NCBI GenBank assembly: GCA_014549065.1
Contig: JACDOX010000067.1
Span: 1,316,754-1,380,753, forward strand
DNA length: 64,000 nt
Source of the DNA: Cardinalis cardinalis
Taxonomy: Eukaryota > Chordata > Aves > Passeriformes > Cardinalidae
Direction of reading: 5' to 3'
Below the pieces are notes generated by a model that made no database searches, had not been told where the DNA came from, and was given only the letters and a program-made list of their open reading frames with translations. Position numbers and translations under genes: made by a program. The first letter of the stretch is position 1. Every line of letters begins with the position of its first letter. Of this stretch, positions 13,501 through 28,500 are shown piece after piece.

Positions 13501-16500
13501 AACCCCCTCAATAAGGAACGTAGCTGTTATCTGTATTGCTTTTACATTTTCCTAACCATTTGGTGTCTTTGCTTTTTTAGAAAAGTAAATATCATTACAA
13601 TAAGATGCAGTAATAAAAGATCAAAGGATTTTTGCTTACTGTGTACAGCATATGGCACCATGTCTACCAAGCTGCCTTTAGGTCCAATGTGTATTAAGAG
13701 TGAGGAATGAATGGGTGGGCTTGAAATAGCAATCTTCCTTGCTCAGAGTTAATAATCTTCATTTTTCAGTGATAAATTGTTTTTCAATTAGTATGAGTNT
13801 AAAGTGAATTTATTCCTCAAAGTTCATAATACTTGCAGAATGAATCATTTACTAATTTCCTGTTACTTTATTTTGCCTTGCAAGCCTTGCTCTGTTTTAT
13901 TAAGGATATGTTTAGTATGGGTTTAAAGATAGAATGACATCACTTAATAAAACTTCAACTTATTGTTCAGTTCTCATACGACATATTTAGCTTTACACTG
14001 GCTATGTTGCGGTTTCTTCATACTCCCCCAGGGAGTGAAAATTTTCAGAGCTATCTTACATGCTACTAGCTCCAACATGAAAAAAAATTGAAACGTATGC
14101 CTAAAAATATTTTTGAGGTCAGATCTCCTGAATAGTCAAAATTTCATCTGCTTACAATCCATGCTAGAAAAGGTCAAAAATCATCAATAAATGATAGATG
14201 ATAACTAAATACACAGTATTTTGTTTTATCCACACTGTTCANGTATCACTTTCCCTATTTGTGCTCTACCTGAATCCTTTTCTGAACAGAATACTTTTCC
14301 TTGTGTTTTGACACATTTGTTATCACAGATCTGAGTGCTTAGCAACAATAGTTCTGCCATTTTTGTAAGTGCAGAAGTGTTACAGTTGTCTTGGCTTGTA
14401 ATGTCTGCATCTAAACAAACCAGAAGTCCTAAAAATGACAGTTATATACAGAATTACTCTGAGAACACTCTAGCTGGTATGTTGTTTTAAACCTCTCATT
14501 TTTTGATTATTGAATATACCAGNGAGTGTACATAGAAGTACCTGCTACCTCAGCTCAGAGATTTTTCTTTGCTATTTCCGCCTGGTTTTGCAAATTTAGC
14601 ATCAGAGTGATACTGATGTATTTATCTCAGGGTTTTTGGTAGACCTAAGTCCGTTCACTGTAAGGAATGTTTTGTCACCGTGTGGAATGGTCTGTATGGA
14701 CCTCTCCTGCTTGAGCAAGGAGGAAAAGCAGCAGTGCTTCCAGCAGTGCTGTCACTGTGGTGGGAGCAAGGTGTCAGCTTGGAGGCTCAGTTCACAAAAG
14801 GTGAATGTTCAGCTTTGAGTCCATACTTTAAGGCATGAAGTTTTTCTGAAACACTTGTGTTTCATGACTTTAACAAGAATGATTACTGGCTTGACACACT
14901 TCTGCTGAGAAAGAAAAGAAAATCATACCACCTTAAGATAGCTGTCAATCATAGAAAATTTTACCTCAAGTGTTTAAAAGCTACAGAGGTATCAATAAAA
15001 TAAACTAGCCTTTTAATGAGTTTTTCAGCCCTAATAAAATATGCAGCATCTAAAATTAGTCAAATCCATCTGTATGATCATAAAAAACCTTATGAAAAAT
15101 AGAAGAGAGTTCAGAAATACTCTGAAAGTAATTCTTGTTGTGTTAATGCCACATCGATAAACTTAAATGTTGCATAAAACCTCTGCTCTTTCAGAAGTGC
15201 ACCTGTCATAGAGAAAATGAAAATATTCTGNAAGTAGTGATGTTATGGATCAAGCCTTTGGTCATATTGATGATAAAACATGCTGGAAGATTTTCAAACA
15301 CTGTTTAAAGATAATTTTATGTAGTTATATATGCTCCAATATTTTTATAATTGGTGCCAAGTGCGACTTCTAAAGCTGTAGTAAACAGCAAGTATCACAC
15401 AAGTTGAAGAATGTGAGGGGTGGGGTTTGGATTGTTTGGTTGGCTTTTTTTTTTTTCTAAGTAGGCCTTTATTTAATACATCTGACAACTTTTCTCATCC
15501 CGCACAGAAATTAGGGATTAAACTGTTTAGAAAGTTAAGGTTTAGATTTCATCAACTGGCTGTGAGAAAATAAGTTGTATAGTTTTAATGAAACTTAGAA
15601 CTCAATCAGAATAAATTTGGTCACTACTAAGATTTATGCCTAGATAATTGTAGAACCAAGNATAATTATGATTTTTGTGACTTTTTGTCCTTGTAAAATT
15701 TAGTGATTTACAGTCTCTTTTGATATCTTTTTCATTTTCCCTGTCTCTCCGTTGTTCTGTTTTTCTCTTCAGGTCATTGGTCAGAATTAGATCTGANTGC
15801 GCGATTGTGGCCTAACTGATAAATCCCATGGTTGTTTCATCTGTTGGAGGCCATGATGTAGGGTCAAAGTCATAGCAGTCACTACCTTCTTGTTTCTTTT
15901 TGAATGAATTTTGCATAGCCTCAAGATCTGCAAATCTCAAAATAAGATTTAAAAATTAATATATATGCCTTGTGNAACTTATCANTTGGGTTNGGGGCTT
16001 TTTTTTTGTTTGTTTTAGTTTGTCAGTCTTAAGGTAAAACTTAACTAATGTTTTGCCTTTTTTTATTGCATCTTATATTTTCTATGGGTAAGCCTCGGGT
16101 CAGTCTGTCGCTTGTACTTGAATATTTCATAGCTCTCTAAATTTGAGTCATTGTTCAGTAAATACTTATTGATGTACAATAATAAAAGGTAGTGGAGCTT
16201 GGGAAAGTCTGTCTCCGGGTAAAAANAAAAGAGACCAGTGTCGTCTTCTCCCCTGTTTGCAGTAGCTGAGGATACCTCACTCTTGCCAGTATACAAGAGT
16301 GTACCTTTATATTTTTATGTATGCATACACACATGTACNTTTGTGTACTTTATGTATACTTGGTGGAACTTGTATGGAATTTAGCTGTATCTGTTCCCTC
16401 CAGTTGGCAATTGATCTTTATTCTTAGTAAGATTTTTTTACATGTGTGTATATGTATATACATATATTTGTAGTGTAACTGAAAACTGCTGTGATCCAGT

Positions 16501-19500
16501 GCAGTCAGAAGAGTGCATGCCAGGGAGGGGTTTCATTCCAGACACTAAGGGACAGATTCTCATTCTGTCTTTCAGTTTGTGATAAAGGAGGAGATAGAAA
16601 CTACTTGCATATCGTCAAAGTTCAGAGCTGCTAACTTCTTCTATTCAACCCAGTTTAGTTCATTTATTATGTCTTAACAATTCATTCAAGGTATTATTGT
16701 CCTTTACTGTTTGGAATAGTTTAGATGGAGTCAGGGAGAGAACAGGGGATTTGGAGTCTTGTGCCTGCATCAGAAATCCTGATGTAAGGACTGGCTGTGT
16801 TGGGGAATTGCTCTTTTTACCCACATATATAAACTAACATTATAAATTACATTTCAGTGGTTTTCTTTGTGTTGATGTTCATTGCTTTTTTTCAGCTGAA
16901 GGATATTGACAGTAGTTTGCTAATGCTCTTCTGAAAGTGTGTATTCTGAAGAATGTCAATAACACACAGCATTGGGCATGACAGAAGTCTTCCAAATGCA
17001 TAAATGAGTAAGGAGGGTCTGCAAAGACACATCACAGGGCATCTCCATTTTTAATCTCATTCTTAAAGTAAAATAGCTTTTAAAATATTATTGGAGTACT
17101 TTAAGAGGCTGGATTTTGTGTACTCTATCCCATTTCTATTTGCTAGATGGCATTTACTTTTGTCTTGGTATTATTTAGTATATATATTCTTAATGTAACA
17201 TTTGTTTCATCTGTTTTGGGCCAATTGATATTGGAAGGGTAGCACTAGCAAGAAGGAGAAATTTTTCAAACAAAGTGCTTGCCAACTGTCTTGGAGCAAG
17301 ATTGTAGTACTGTAAAATTCAAGCATTTTTTTAGCAAGGAACATAACATTTCTGTATGCCTTACTCTCCCATCATGGAAGAAAGTGTGTTGGGAGAGGTT
17401 TTTTCAGGTTAAATTGGTATTTATAGAGAAGACGATCTTAACAGAAAATAAACCAACTGATGTTACAGATGGTACTTGTTCTGAATGCTGAGTTTTCTGT
17501 TCTGACTACTAGTAAAGAAAAGGATTTGTTCTCAACCGCATGCTGTCTTTAAATACAATCAATTCTGAAATAATTTCTCATTCACAGAGCACTGTTATCC
17601 TGTAAGAGTCATCTGAGTTAGTAGGTCACAGCAGCAGTGCAGTATTGAGGATTTTTGATACTTTAGCTGTGACAGCAAACACAGAGAGCACTGGAGCCTG
17701 ATGATATGACAGGTCGTGTGATGGCCATGAATGCCTCATCTCGAGGCAGGAAGATTTGTGTGACCTCTCCAGTAAAAATGCATCCTTCAGTATGCAGAAC
17801 CCAGAGAACTGTGTGGACAGCACTAACACCAAGAGACACAATTTGTAGTACTTGGTCCACAGGAAGAATAAGATGTTGTAGCAGTCCCTAGCCAGTCACA
17901 TCTGGTGGTCCAGAGCTGCCCAGGAGAGTGAAATACTCCACTCTTGTCTGTTCCTGAGACTTGGTTGCCATGGTCACAGCTTTAGAGAGATAAAGACTTT
18001 CTTTTCCTGTATTTAGTATGTATAGTAGGGGGTCATAGCAGTGGTATTGCTGCTACGTAGATGCCCCTATCTTATCCTTTTCATCCATTGTNATTTTATG
18101 CTCTTCAATCAAAATCCTTTAGACTTATTTGTATTTAAATACTTCAGGTTTGAGAGNGAATTTTGTTTCTATACTCTTTCCTGTACTTTCATCTGCGAGC
18201 TTTGTGTTTTCTTACTCTTTATTTTTATTTTCTTTTAAGCACATTCCTAACAAATAACAGTTTCTGAACAATAAGCACCCTGCCCCAGTATTATTTTGCC
18301 TGTTTGTGGTAGTCAGAAAGTCTTTGTCATATATATAGGTTTCTAAATTCTTTCCCCTCCTCCTCCCTGTTTGTTTCTCAGATGTATTCAGGCATTACAG
18401 AATATAGATNTCTTCCTTTATTTTGTCTCTGACAACTATTTGCTCTGTAAATGAATATTCTGGGCTATTCAGAAGAGTAAAGTTAAGCTTATAATATAAA
18501 TAACACTTTCATGATCACACATTTTCCTATGCACTTTGTGCCATTTTANTGCAGCTCCAGCTGTACACACAAACCTGCATATAGAGGTGTTCACAATAGG
18601 GAACAGGATTGGGAAGTATATGCAAGAAAGGATAGGGTTTTTTAATGAAACTAGACATCTTCTGGAAGATGCTACTTAAAAGNCATTTCAGATATCTGTT
18701 ATGACAGACATATAAATGATTTAAAGATGTAATGGGAGTTTTTCAAATTGATTTTAGGGTGTCATAATGTTCAGTTAGTAAGAAAATAAGCTGGTTGTCC
18801 AGGGCATTTGCTATTCAATGTTCCTCTTCATAAATGTACATTTAAAATGAAAATTAAAAAAACAAACCAATTGTAAGTTCTTTATGTGAGAAGCCAAGCC
18901 CTGTTTCTTGCTTAGTGTAAACTCAGAAGAGTTTTTTTCAGTTGATAATATGTTAATTTTCTCTTCTCCAAACTACTCCAAAATGGTATGCTTGCAATGG
19001 CATTGTTCTGATGCACTTAGAGAAGAGTTTTTCAACAGCAGAAATGTTCAGTAACCCAACAACCTGTTGGTAGCTTCTCACTTTGCATCTACTAAGTCTA
19101 TAATATATAGAAGCACATCTGTCATCTGTTTGAAATAAGATGTGTTAAATATATAAAACATGAATTTGCTTTAATGTACATCGAGAATGCCTGTATATTC
19201 TCTTCAGGCCATTGCCTCCCAAGGTTAAGTTCTACTGTCAGATTTTCTGTACCTTTTACAGAAAATCTGGTGTGTATCTTTTTCTGTAAANTAAAATTTT
19301 TTTCTTCAACCAGAAGTTGAAAAACTGGCTCTGAAGCTATTGCTAGAGAAAAGCTCTGATATATGGAAAATAACCCAAATTTGTCTGTAGTATGATAGCA
19401 TTAACTAAATTATATTCTGTTATATATCCACTAGATTATCCCACAGAATGGTCTGACNCTGGGGAGGACTGCTGCTGAAGCACTCATATGCATCTATATG

Positions 19501-22500
19501 CATATGCTAACATATGCTAGCGAGATATGTTTGGAAGTTCTGTATGATACCAATGACTATGCATAGTCAGGTTGTTGAAATTTCATACCATGCCCCCAAA
19601 GTCTTGGATTTATTAAAAACTTATTGTAATTTCCCTTAAAAGAAACAGCAGACCTAGTAATTTCACAGAGATGTTATGATAGTCTTGAGGACTCCAGCAG
19701 TGAATTGCACTGAAAAAAGTGTTACAGAAAACAAGGTTTGATCAATGTCTGTGTATACATGCATACAGATATTCACTGTGCAGTGGACTTGCCACAGAAG
19801 GGGATAGAGAAATCTTCGGCCCCTACACTTAAAAGTAAGAAGAATAATGATTTATTTGAACTTTGTTCATATTGAACTCTGAATAATTCACATAGTTCTG
19901 TGGCATGTTTATAGCTTGAAAGGCTACTTTACATGTATAAAGAAGCCAAAAAAATATTAGCTGAGTGACTGTATTATTTCCAAACTTCTTCACTTTGCCA
20001 ATGCTGTTGTACTTTTAAGAATGTTTGTTCGTGTCCGGCGTGAACTGTACAATCATCCCTTGTAGGCATCTGTAAACANGGTCTCTGTGTTCCTGAAATG
20101 TGTCAGTGCTTGGGAGCTCTGTAGACAGNCTAACTGTGAAGACCTTTTGGGCAACTTACTTTCCTTTCAGTAACCATCCTGCTCTGTAGTGGTCCCTGGC
20201 ACTGGCTGCAAGTCCTGGGGAGGAATTTAAAAAAATGGCACATTAAAAACAATTGGGTCTGATTCTTATTTCTTTCAGTGTAATATTACAGTCATCTGTG
20301 ATAGTCAACTGATTTTTATAGAGGAAAAAAATGAGANGCCCTGTTTTCTTCTGCTCTGAATTCAAAGACTTTGTCATATGAGTAGTAGAGGTGATACTGC
20401 AGTGAAAAGAAATGGATGGGGTTCAGAGAAATCATTTCAGATAAAGAGATTTTATACACACATATACACACAAACACTTATTGTATGAGATCCCTCAATC
20501 CCAGTCCAATATTTTTAGNAGGTGTTACTGATAGAACTTCAATGTTACACATTTTTTCTTGTAGCAGTGAAAGGGAAAATTCATGTTGTATTACTTGAGG
20601 GTAGAAAGAATTCAAACTTAAGGGAAAAACATTTCATTTTATAGCTGATATTTAATACTTGAAAAACCCTTCAGATGTATTTTATCTCTGATATTTATAG
20701 GAAACATGCTATTTCAGCAATTTCTTCTAATTCCTATAGGAGATGTGTAGTATGTAGTAGTAGCTCATTTCAAATACATTTAAGCTCAGTTTTGGTATTT
20801 TTAATGTTAATTATAATTAAAATAGTATTACTAAAATTATTANTAGATGAAATTTTTACTAAAGTAATATAACTGGCTATAATATCTAGAGGATTTAGAT
20901 TCCAGAGTATCACANAGTGATGTAGTCTCTGAAACATCACACATATCCCTGATGACTAAGCTACATGTATATTCAAGTATAAACCTTCTTTATGTCTGAC
21001 AATTTTTAGGAATGGAATGAGAAAAAAAATTGAGCTATCTCTTGCTATTTGTAATCCAGAACACTAGAGGACAGCACTAAAATATTACATAAATNTGTTG
21101 TTGTTTACACTATTAATGATATGGATGCTCTGGGAGGGGTTTGTGAGGAGAAAACAAATTTGTTTTGAACAGTTAGGGCAGGTGATATTTTTGTGAATAT
21201 CTTTGGCTCCCTTTGAAAACTGCATCTCACTCCAAATCTATAAAATATCTTGAGCTGCCTATGGTCTGATACAAAGTTATTTGCTGCAGTGATTTCTTTA
21301 GAAATTAAGGTTTATTTTTTATAGCAGTAATAGTGTATAATAAATTTTTAGTTTTAAAAAGAGGTGTTATTTGCNTCATCTGTAAATATTTTGTGATTTA
21401 TTTGCTTACATGTAGTGTACTATATTAATACTGTGAGAGAGATGTGATAGGATAGCTCATTGAAAAAGTTACAACTTCTGTTGTGTTTCTCTAGGCACAC
21501 TGGAACGACATGAGACTGGTGACACAGCAAGAGCAATTCTTGCTGCCATTGAAGATTCAGAGTATTTAGTGGCAGGTGCTCTGCTTCCTGTGTCTCAGGA
21601 GTCAAAACGGAACAAGAATTCTGGATACAAACACTCCAGCTCTCATAAGCATGGCATGGGCCCTTATCCAGCTCATACAGAGAAATCTTCAGATAAGGTA
21701 AGAGAGAAGAGTAGAGCATTTTTCAGAGCAATTAGTGGTNATTCCAATTCTTTACCCTATCACCCACTGATGAGTAAATGGGATGGTGGCTTGGTTTTAA
21801 GTTTATAAAGGTTTCTTCTGGCTGGCCCAGTTTTTATGCCTTCAACCCCATTTCATAGATACATGAGGAAAATTGGCAGAGGGCCTTATGCAAGGTCATT
21901 AGTAGCTAATCTCAAAAGGATTTTCTCAGACCTTATTACCTGTAGTTAGATCCTATTTCCTCATGCCTCTGGCAGTGACAGCACCTATCAGTAGTACCCT
22001 GAGAACAGCTGAATACACCTTACAGCCATTCAACATACACCTTAAATCCACATTCAAATGTGGATGTCTTGGGAACAAGCACATAGCTATCCCATCCTGT
22101 TGGTCCTTTTCCTATTGTTCTTCTAATGAGACCACAGATCCCTCTTGTCATTCAGAGAGTGTGTTTTCTCTTAGCATCATCACAGAATAGACTGCAAGTG
22201 CCTCATGTTTTTATTAGTGTGATTAAATTAGTATTTGTGTGAGGTACTAGGTTGCAAATGGATATGATCATCTTCAGGAAAGATTTGGCCAGGGAGAGAT
22301 TTGTGTTTAGCTTTATCTAGAAATACTTCCCTGCCAAAATCATTAAACCAGCTAATTGAGACTGATGAGAAGATGTGCTCCTTTTTGTTTTGAATGAGTA
22401 ATAGAAGGAAATAATATGCTTAAAGTAGTGTTAATGTGATGTTAAAACTGAGAAAATGACTACTGAGACATCAAATCATGAGAAGTAAGATGAAAAATGT

Positions 22501-25500
22501 AATAGTCACTCTATTTTCTTGTGGCTTAGATAAATCTATACTTTTATCAGTTATTTGTAGGTATTTAAAATTTAATGTAGTATTTGCTAATTTTAAAACT
22601 GGTTATTTTAACTGTCTCTAATTTAATACAATCTTAAATTCAATGTGATGGATATTGTCTTTTTCATGTAGGGGAAAAAATGGTACAAACTAATTTTCTT
22701 AAACCCTCTATATGCATCAGGAGGTAGTATATTCACTGAACTCGTGATTAAAGTGTATCTTAAGAGTAGGGCTTTTATGTTGTTTATTCTTGCCTACCAC
22801 TTTTTAATTAATGGGTCTTGGGAATTCTGTTCTCTGCAATAAACAGAAGTCATGTCTGCTATTCCTCAGCCCTCAGTGTACATAGAAGGTGTTTTATCAC
22901 AAGTATTGAGAGAAAAAAANGCTTTCCCTCAATCACACATAGAAACAGCCTTCAGAATGGTCTCTGGCCTTTATTGCAGCTTNATTAATTATAGGAGATG
23001 AAGTAGCAGGTATCACAAAACTGATAAAGCTTGATCCAAGTCCTAACTCTGGAATTTTAAGTTTTCTTCATTGTANCATCAAATTTACATGTAACATTGA
23101 GTTTCTAATGATTGTAGTTTAACTCTTAATATTTTTCTCTGACCTTTTACTAACCTTAGTCTGATTTCTAAAGTTCTTTTTGATCCCATTTTCTGAAAAG
23201 TCTTATTAGCGCGTAATCCTGCTGAGCATGTTGTGGGGCAGATGGTGCACTAGTTGGCCATTGACACAGAATCTGATCTCCCTGTTAGTTTGTTAAAAGG
23301 AATAGTTTCTTCTTGCCTTCTTAAATAGGAACAAAAGAAAAAAAGTTTTGGTAGTTCTTTGGTAAGTAGTTTTAGGTATGTCTATTAAATTGAAAATTGC
23401 ATGGATTTAACAAGGTGGGAGGAATGCAAATATGTTGATTATGGAATATGGGAAAAGAGTTCTTTGTAGACTATAAAATGTGGATTTTAACATGCTTTGG
23501 GAATTATGATCTTAAATTGGGAGAAATATCACAACAGGAAACCGTGGAAATGTAGTAATTTGTAGTTTTTTTGATTTGATGTACATTGTGTGTGCTCTGA
23601 TTTAGTAAAATACTATTCTCGTGTTTAAATATTTCTCATTAATTGCCTTGTCCAAATGCAAACTTATTAAGAATACTATTGACGTCTCTTAGAATTTTTA
23701 TGTTAAAATCTCTTGGTTTTTTTGTTTCACATTCTTTTTTGTCACTACAAACCTGTTAGGTTTGTCTAAATTCATAATAAATTAGGTTTTGTGTTTGGGA
23801 AAGCAATTTTCTTTCATCAAGCATGTGTCATCCAGTACATTCAGAGATTCTTCCCACTTCCATCTGCATTGGAAAGGGTTCTGTAGATTGGTGTGGGAGA
23901 TGTTGGAGCCTAAATGTATTTAGTGTAGCTGAACCAGGGAAAAACATAACAATGGAAGTCCCCTTAGTGCTATTGCAGAAGCCCAGTGCTGGCTACACAA
24001 AAGGAGCGTGGAATTCTGCAGCTTTTTTAGCACTGGTCTGTTATTGCTATATTGAAGGCTTGTTATAAAGTCTGTTATTTTTCTTAAGTTTTGTGTAGAA
24101 AAATTTTTATTAGATTTTTCAAAAAGTGCTCTATTGACTCTTTTGCATCATTGTGTTTTAGCATCTTGAAATAGTCTAGAAATTCAGATCCCATTTAATT
24201 AGTGAGAGGGCTGTGGNTATCAGACTTCAACATTCCATCCCCTATTAATTAAAGCATATAATTACTACACACATAAGAATATCACAAAACCTTTAGATTT
24301 ATCAAAGGGTTTTAATATAGAATGAGTGTTTCGTTATCAATTTCCTTCTTTGGCAAATTGTGTATTAGAAATTTAACAACATACTAAATTTTAAATAATT
24401 TTTCTATCAAAAAAAACCCATCATCAATTTTAGTATATATTGAGGAACTCAATTTCAGAAGATTTATCTTGACAGGAAAAATTAGTGGGTATTCTGTCCT
24501 GTTGGTATCGTAAATGAGAGTGATCCTTTTGTACAATGAGTGATCCACATGAAGATTGCAAGCATTCAGCATAAAATTCAGCATTTGTTCTTGCCATATT
24601 TGAATTGTTTTACCCTTCCTATTATAGTTAAGATGAAAGGATGTTTTCAAAATATTGGTCTCTTTCCTCCATCCTAAAAAAGATAAATTTCCTCACATAG
24701 TAGTCCAGNCTCCAAAGGCTTTCTTTCAAAACTTTTGCCATCATGTAAATCATGGATACAAAAGCAGAATGTTTTGATTTCATGGTGTTTTGACCATTTT
24801 AATTCTTTTATTGTGCTGCACGTGCCAGTGGGAGTACCAATAACAGATGACTGTGACAAATGCAGTTAACACAAGATCCATATTAATGTTGTCAAATCCC
24901 CTTGATATATTTAAACAGNTTTTAATTATTTTTAATGTCAAAAGACCCAAAATATATAGCTTAATAGTTCTTGAAGAAAGCTTTACTTAATATGTGAATG
25001 TAAAACCTCTCATAAAAATGAAACTTTTATATTGGCCTTAGTCATTGACATAGGGTATTCATCAAGTCAGCAATTTGTGTGGCAAAGTGCCATTTGAATA
25101 GTGTATTGTTAGAATACTTATGGTCCACTTGACAAGGGCTCTTGCTGTAAATAGTGCAATTTGACTCCAGCTGTTAAAGAGTGGCTTTGACAGCAGCCAA
25201 ATAGAATGGAGATGCTTTACTGCACCGCAGAAAAATCAATATTGGGTTCTTGTTCATAGTAACCTGTTTTCTCTTTTTTTTTTTTTTGCAGATTTATACA
25301 AGACTATCTAGAGTTCATTTGTGAAAGTTTAAATATTATTTTGAAAGTGAGGCTGTTTTATTTCCAGATTAGTGTTGGTGGTGAATGATGCTTGGGTTTA
25401 GGTAAAAGGCAGTGCTTTGTGAATATACATAAACGATGTGATGATGCAGCATTATTGCAACTCTATTTATAGGGGTAGATGTTAGGATGTGGGTGCATAA

Positions 25501-28500
25501 GTTCTGTAACTAATGACAAAAAATGTTCTTTCCTTCCTCTGTGTTTTTTTTCTTTTTGTAGTGCTACTGTAGAATCCCTGTCAATTTTCTAAGTACAGGG
25601 CTTTTTTAAAGCAGGTTTCTTTGTTGCTCTTCCCTGTAACAACCCCCACAGATGTTGACAATCTGTAGTGCCATTGTAGATTTTCCTGAAGCATGGTCTT
25701 GCTAGTGCTGAACAGTTTTCCAGCAGTATTCAGTGACACGAGGTTGCTATGATACCCAGCCAGTAGCAATAGGTATTGAATCACTGCTCTTAATTACAAT
25801 AGAATACACACTAGACTGTACTCATGGTGTTCATATGGAACTAGCTCTCATTATAGCTTTAAGTCATAGTTCTGTTTGAAAATTGAAGCTCTGTGAAAAA
25901 CTGATTAAAAAAAAAAAAAAATTGAAATGCTCCAGTGCATCATGTGAAGATTTCATTGATGCACATAAAAAGCTGGATGTGTCTGGGAATTGTTTTCCTG
26001 ATGTTCCAGAAACCCTTCCTGTTGGAAAGCTTCCTACCTTTTCAGCTTCAATATTTTGGATATAAGCCTGTGTTTATCATGCACTGATGTTTATAGTTAT
26101 TTCAGTAATCAGAATGGTCTGGGTAAAAACATTGGAAGGAAGATTATAAAATCCGNGCAATGGTTGCTGAAGCTTGAACTCTTAAATTATACTACTGAAA
26201 ATCTAGATCAGAAGAGATATTTTTTTTACTGCGTACGTAAGATAAGACAAAGATGGGGGAGAGGAACATTCATTTATAGGTCGACTTGTTATATGTATTT
26301 TTTGATATATTAACTCAGCAATTTCTTAAAATCTGTTGTAATAGGAGTCCTTTAGAACTTGATATACACTAACATAANAGTATACATATTCTGCTCTGAG
26401 GAAAAAGATGTAAAGGGAAGAATGCTCAGAAGTTGCAAATAATAAAAGAAAGATCTACTTTGCCTCACAGAATAAGTAAGAGGCAAATGAAGACTGTAGG
26501 ATAATAGCAGCTATTTGTTTTACTATAGCAAGGGAAGCAATTTGAAAATAAAATTGTTATTGGAAGTCTGGAAAATCACTGCTAGTTAAATCTTACTGAT
26601 GGAAAAATTGATAGAAAAATGGAAATTAGATACAAGCACAAATACAAAATAATACTTAGCAAATAGGGAATCAGNAGTGGTACTGTAAACAATGGTGTCA
26701 CAGACATGGATTCCTTTAATTTCTTTCCTTTTATAATATTTAGAGCATTATTATGGGGAATTACAGATCTTGGTGATATATGTGGAGTGGATTATTAAGG
26801 ACAAAGCAAAATAGAAACTAGTAGAGTATTTCTGCTAAAGTTGGTAATGTCACATTGCTGCTGCAAGGATTTTTGTTTTTTTTTCTGGAACTAGTATTCT
26901 GTCACTATATTTAGTAGTTTATTAAGTGTAATAGGAAAATGAGGGAAGAAAAAGGGCTCAGGATATGCAGGGTTTTTTTTTTCTCTGTAATTCAGTTGCA
27001 AAACATTTTAGTACTACATTTCCTGTGAAATTTTACAACTAAGTATTTTATCAAGGGACCAAGGTAGCAACATAACTACAGTGAAGTAATAACTTGGGAG
27101 TTAGGAGATTAAATTGGGAGCAGTTAAAAAGAACCNTGATCCTGAGGGCTATTGATAGCTTTGACCACATGCCATCTTTTATGGAAGTTAGTGTAGTTTT
27201 TGAATTGGCACACAAAGTCAAGAATTTGATGATTTGTGTTTTCTCCATTGATTGCCTCAAAGCAAAATGAAACCAAAACGTTGCCTTTGTGATATTGTAG
27301 CACATTTTAATCTTACACACGTGGATAGCAATTAACACAGGATGTCAGAAATTTAATAATAAGTCTTAACTATTTATTTCAATACTTCTGGCACTGATTC
27401 TTTTCTACTCTGTGACTATACTGGAGGTGATTGACTTAAAACTTCTTTTCCTTCCTAGACAGCTAATTGGACTGTGTGATAAAGCTAAAGAGACTGCTAT
27501 AGTATCCTGCTAGAAATAAATCTAAGGTCAATATCAGTCCTTGTGAAGTATTTCATGTTGAAGGATGATTTATTGAAGCTAACGTAGCTATTGTTGTCTT
27601 TGTCTTTTCCCGTCCCTCTGTCATGCTACAATTCCCTTCTGTCTCTTGGAATCTTTCGCCAAGTTTGCNTTTTGGTTATATTATAGTTAAAAACATACAG
27701 TTTCTCTCTTATGGAAGGGGTGTGCATGANGTCATATTTGCCACTTAGGACTGTTTCTTTTAGGTCTGTTTGTGGAGCTGGACATAGTTTGAGTTTTCCT
27801 ATCTTGGATTTTACCTTTACTACTTTTGTAGTCTAGAAGGTGTGACTTGTTCTGTAGATCAGCCTAACTGATTTTCCTTCCAAGTGCTCTGCCTAATTCT
27901 AGAATAAATCACATGATCTTTGTTTTAACCTTTATATTTTCATGTTGTTCAATGGTGTTCTTTAAATTCTTTACTATTGGTTATAGTGATATGGTGGAAT
28001 CTTTGCGGGTGTGACAATCACTTTTTCTATTCTAAACATTAATTCCTNGGCTTCTTATAGTTTAATTAGTATTGTTTTAGTGAAGAAAAATATTAGCAAG
28101 AATTCAGTGTGAGACTTTTTCCTAGGTTTCTGCCTCACACATCTATTTAAAAAAAAAAGCATTGACTTTTTCAGAAGCACATAATCTTACATGCAACTTA
28201 GAAAAAGGAATTGTNGCAAGCAAACCTTACACACAAAAGAAAGACTTGTTATCTGCTAGCTTCCTTCTGATAGCTAATTGAAACTCTTTTCTCAGTTATA
28301 GAGCAGAAATAAAATCCTTGGCTAACCTTTAGTTTGATTTCAAACAAACAAAGCAACAGCAGTGGTTATACATCCATTCTCTTGATATCTATTTTTGTAT
28401 ATTAATACTCAAACTTTAATTTGTTCCAGTAGTCAGGTTTGGTTCTTGCAATTCTTATGGGAAAGGATGAATCATCCAAGCAGACACCTGAGAATGTTTG

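Larger units (their letters stand above)
10840..21494 (+). other. WDR72 intron I-J (10.7 kb)
   Basis: A phase-1 intron from gtaata to tttctctag. It is mostly unremarkable AT-rich DNA. It holds a possible minus-strand coding relic at 17663-17971, a palindromic AT tract at 16449-16466, a perfect short hairpin at 19239-19269, and a slightly more GC-rich patch around 14640-14820 with no recognisable content. No CR1 end was recognised here. Confidence 0.85.

Noticed and set aside
25264..25290. Long T tract as a retroposon tail
   Set aside because: No retroposon body or target-site duplication is recognisable beside it; it is treated as simple sequence.
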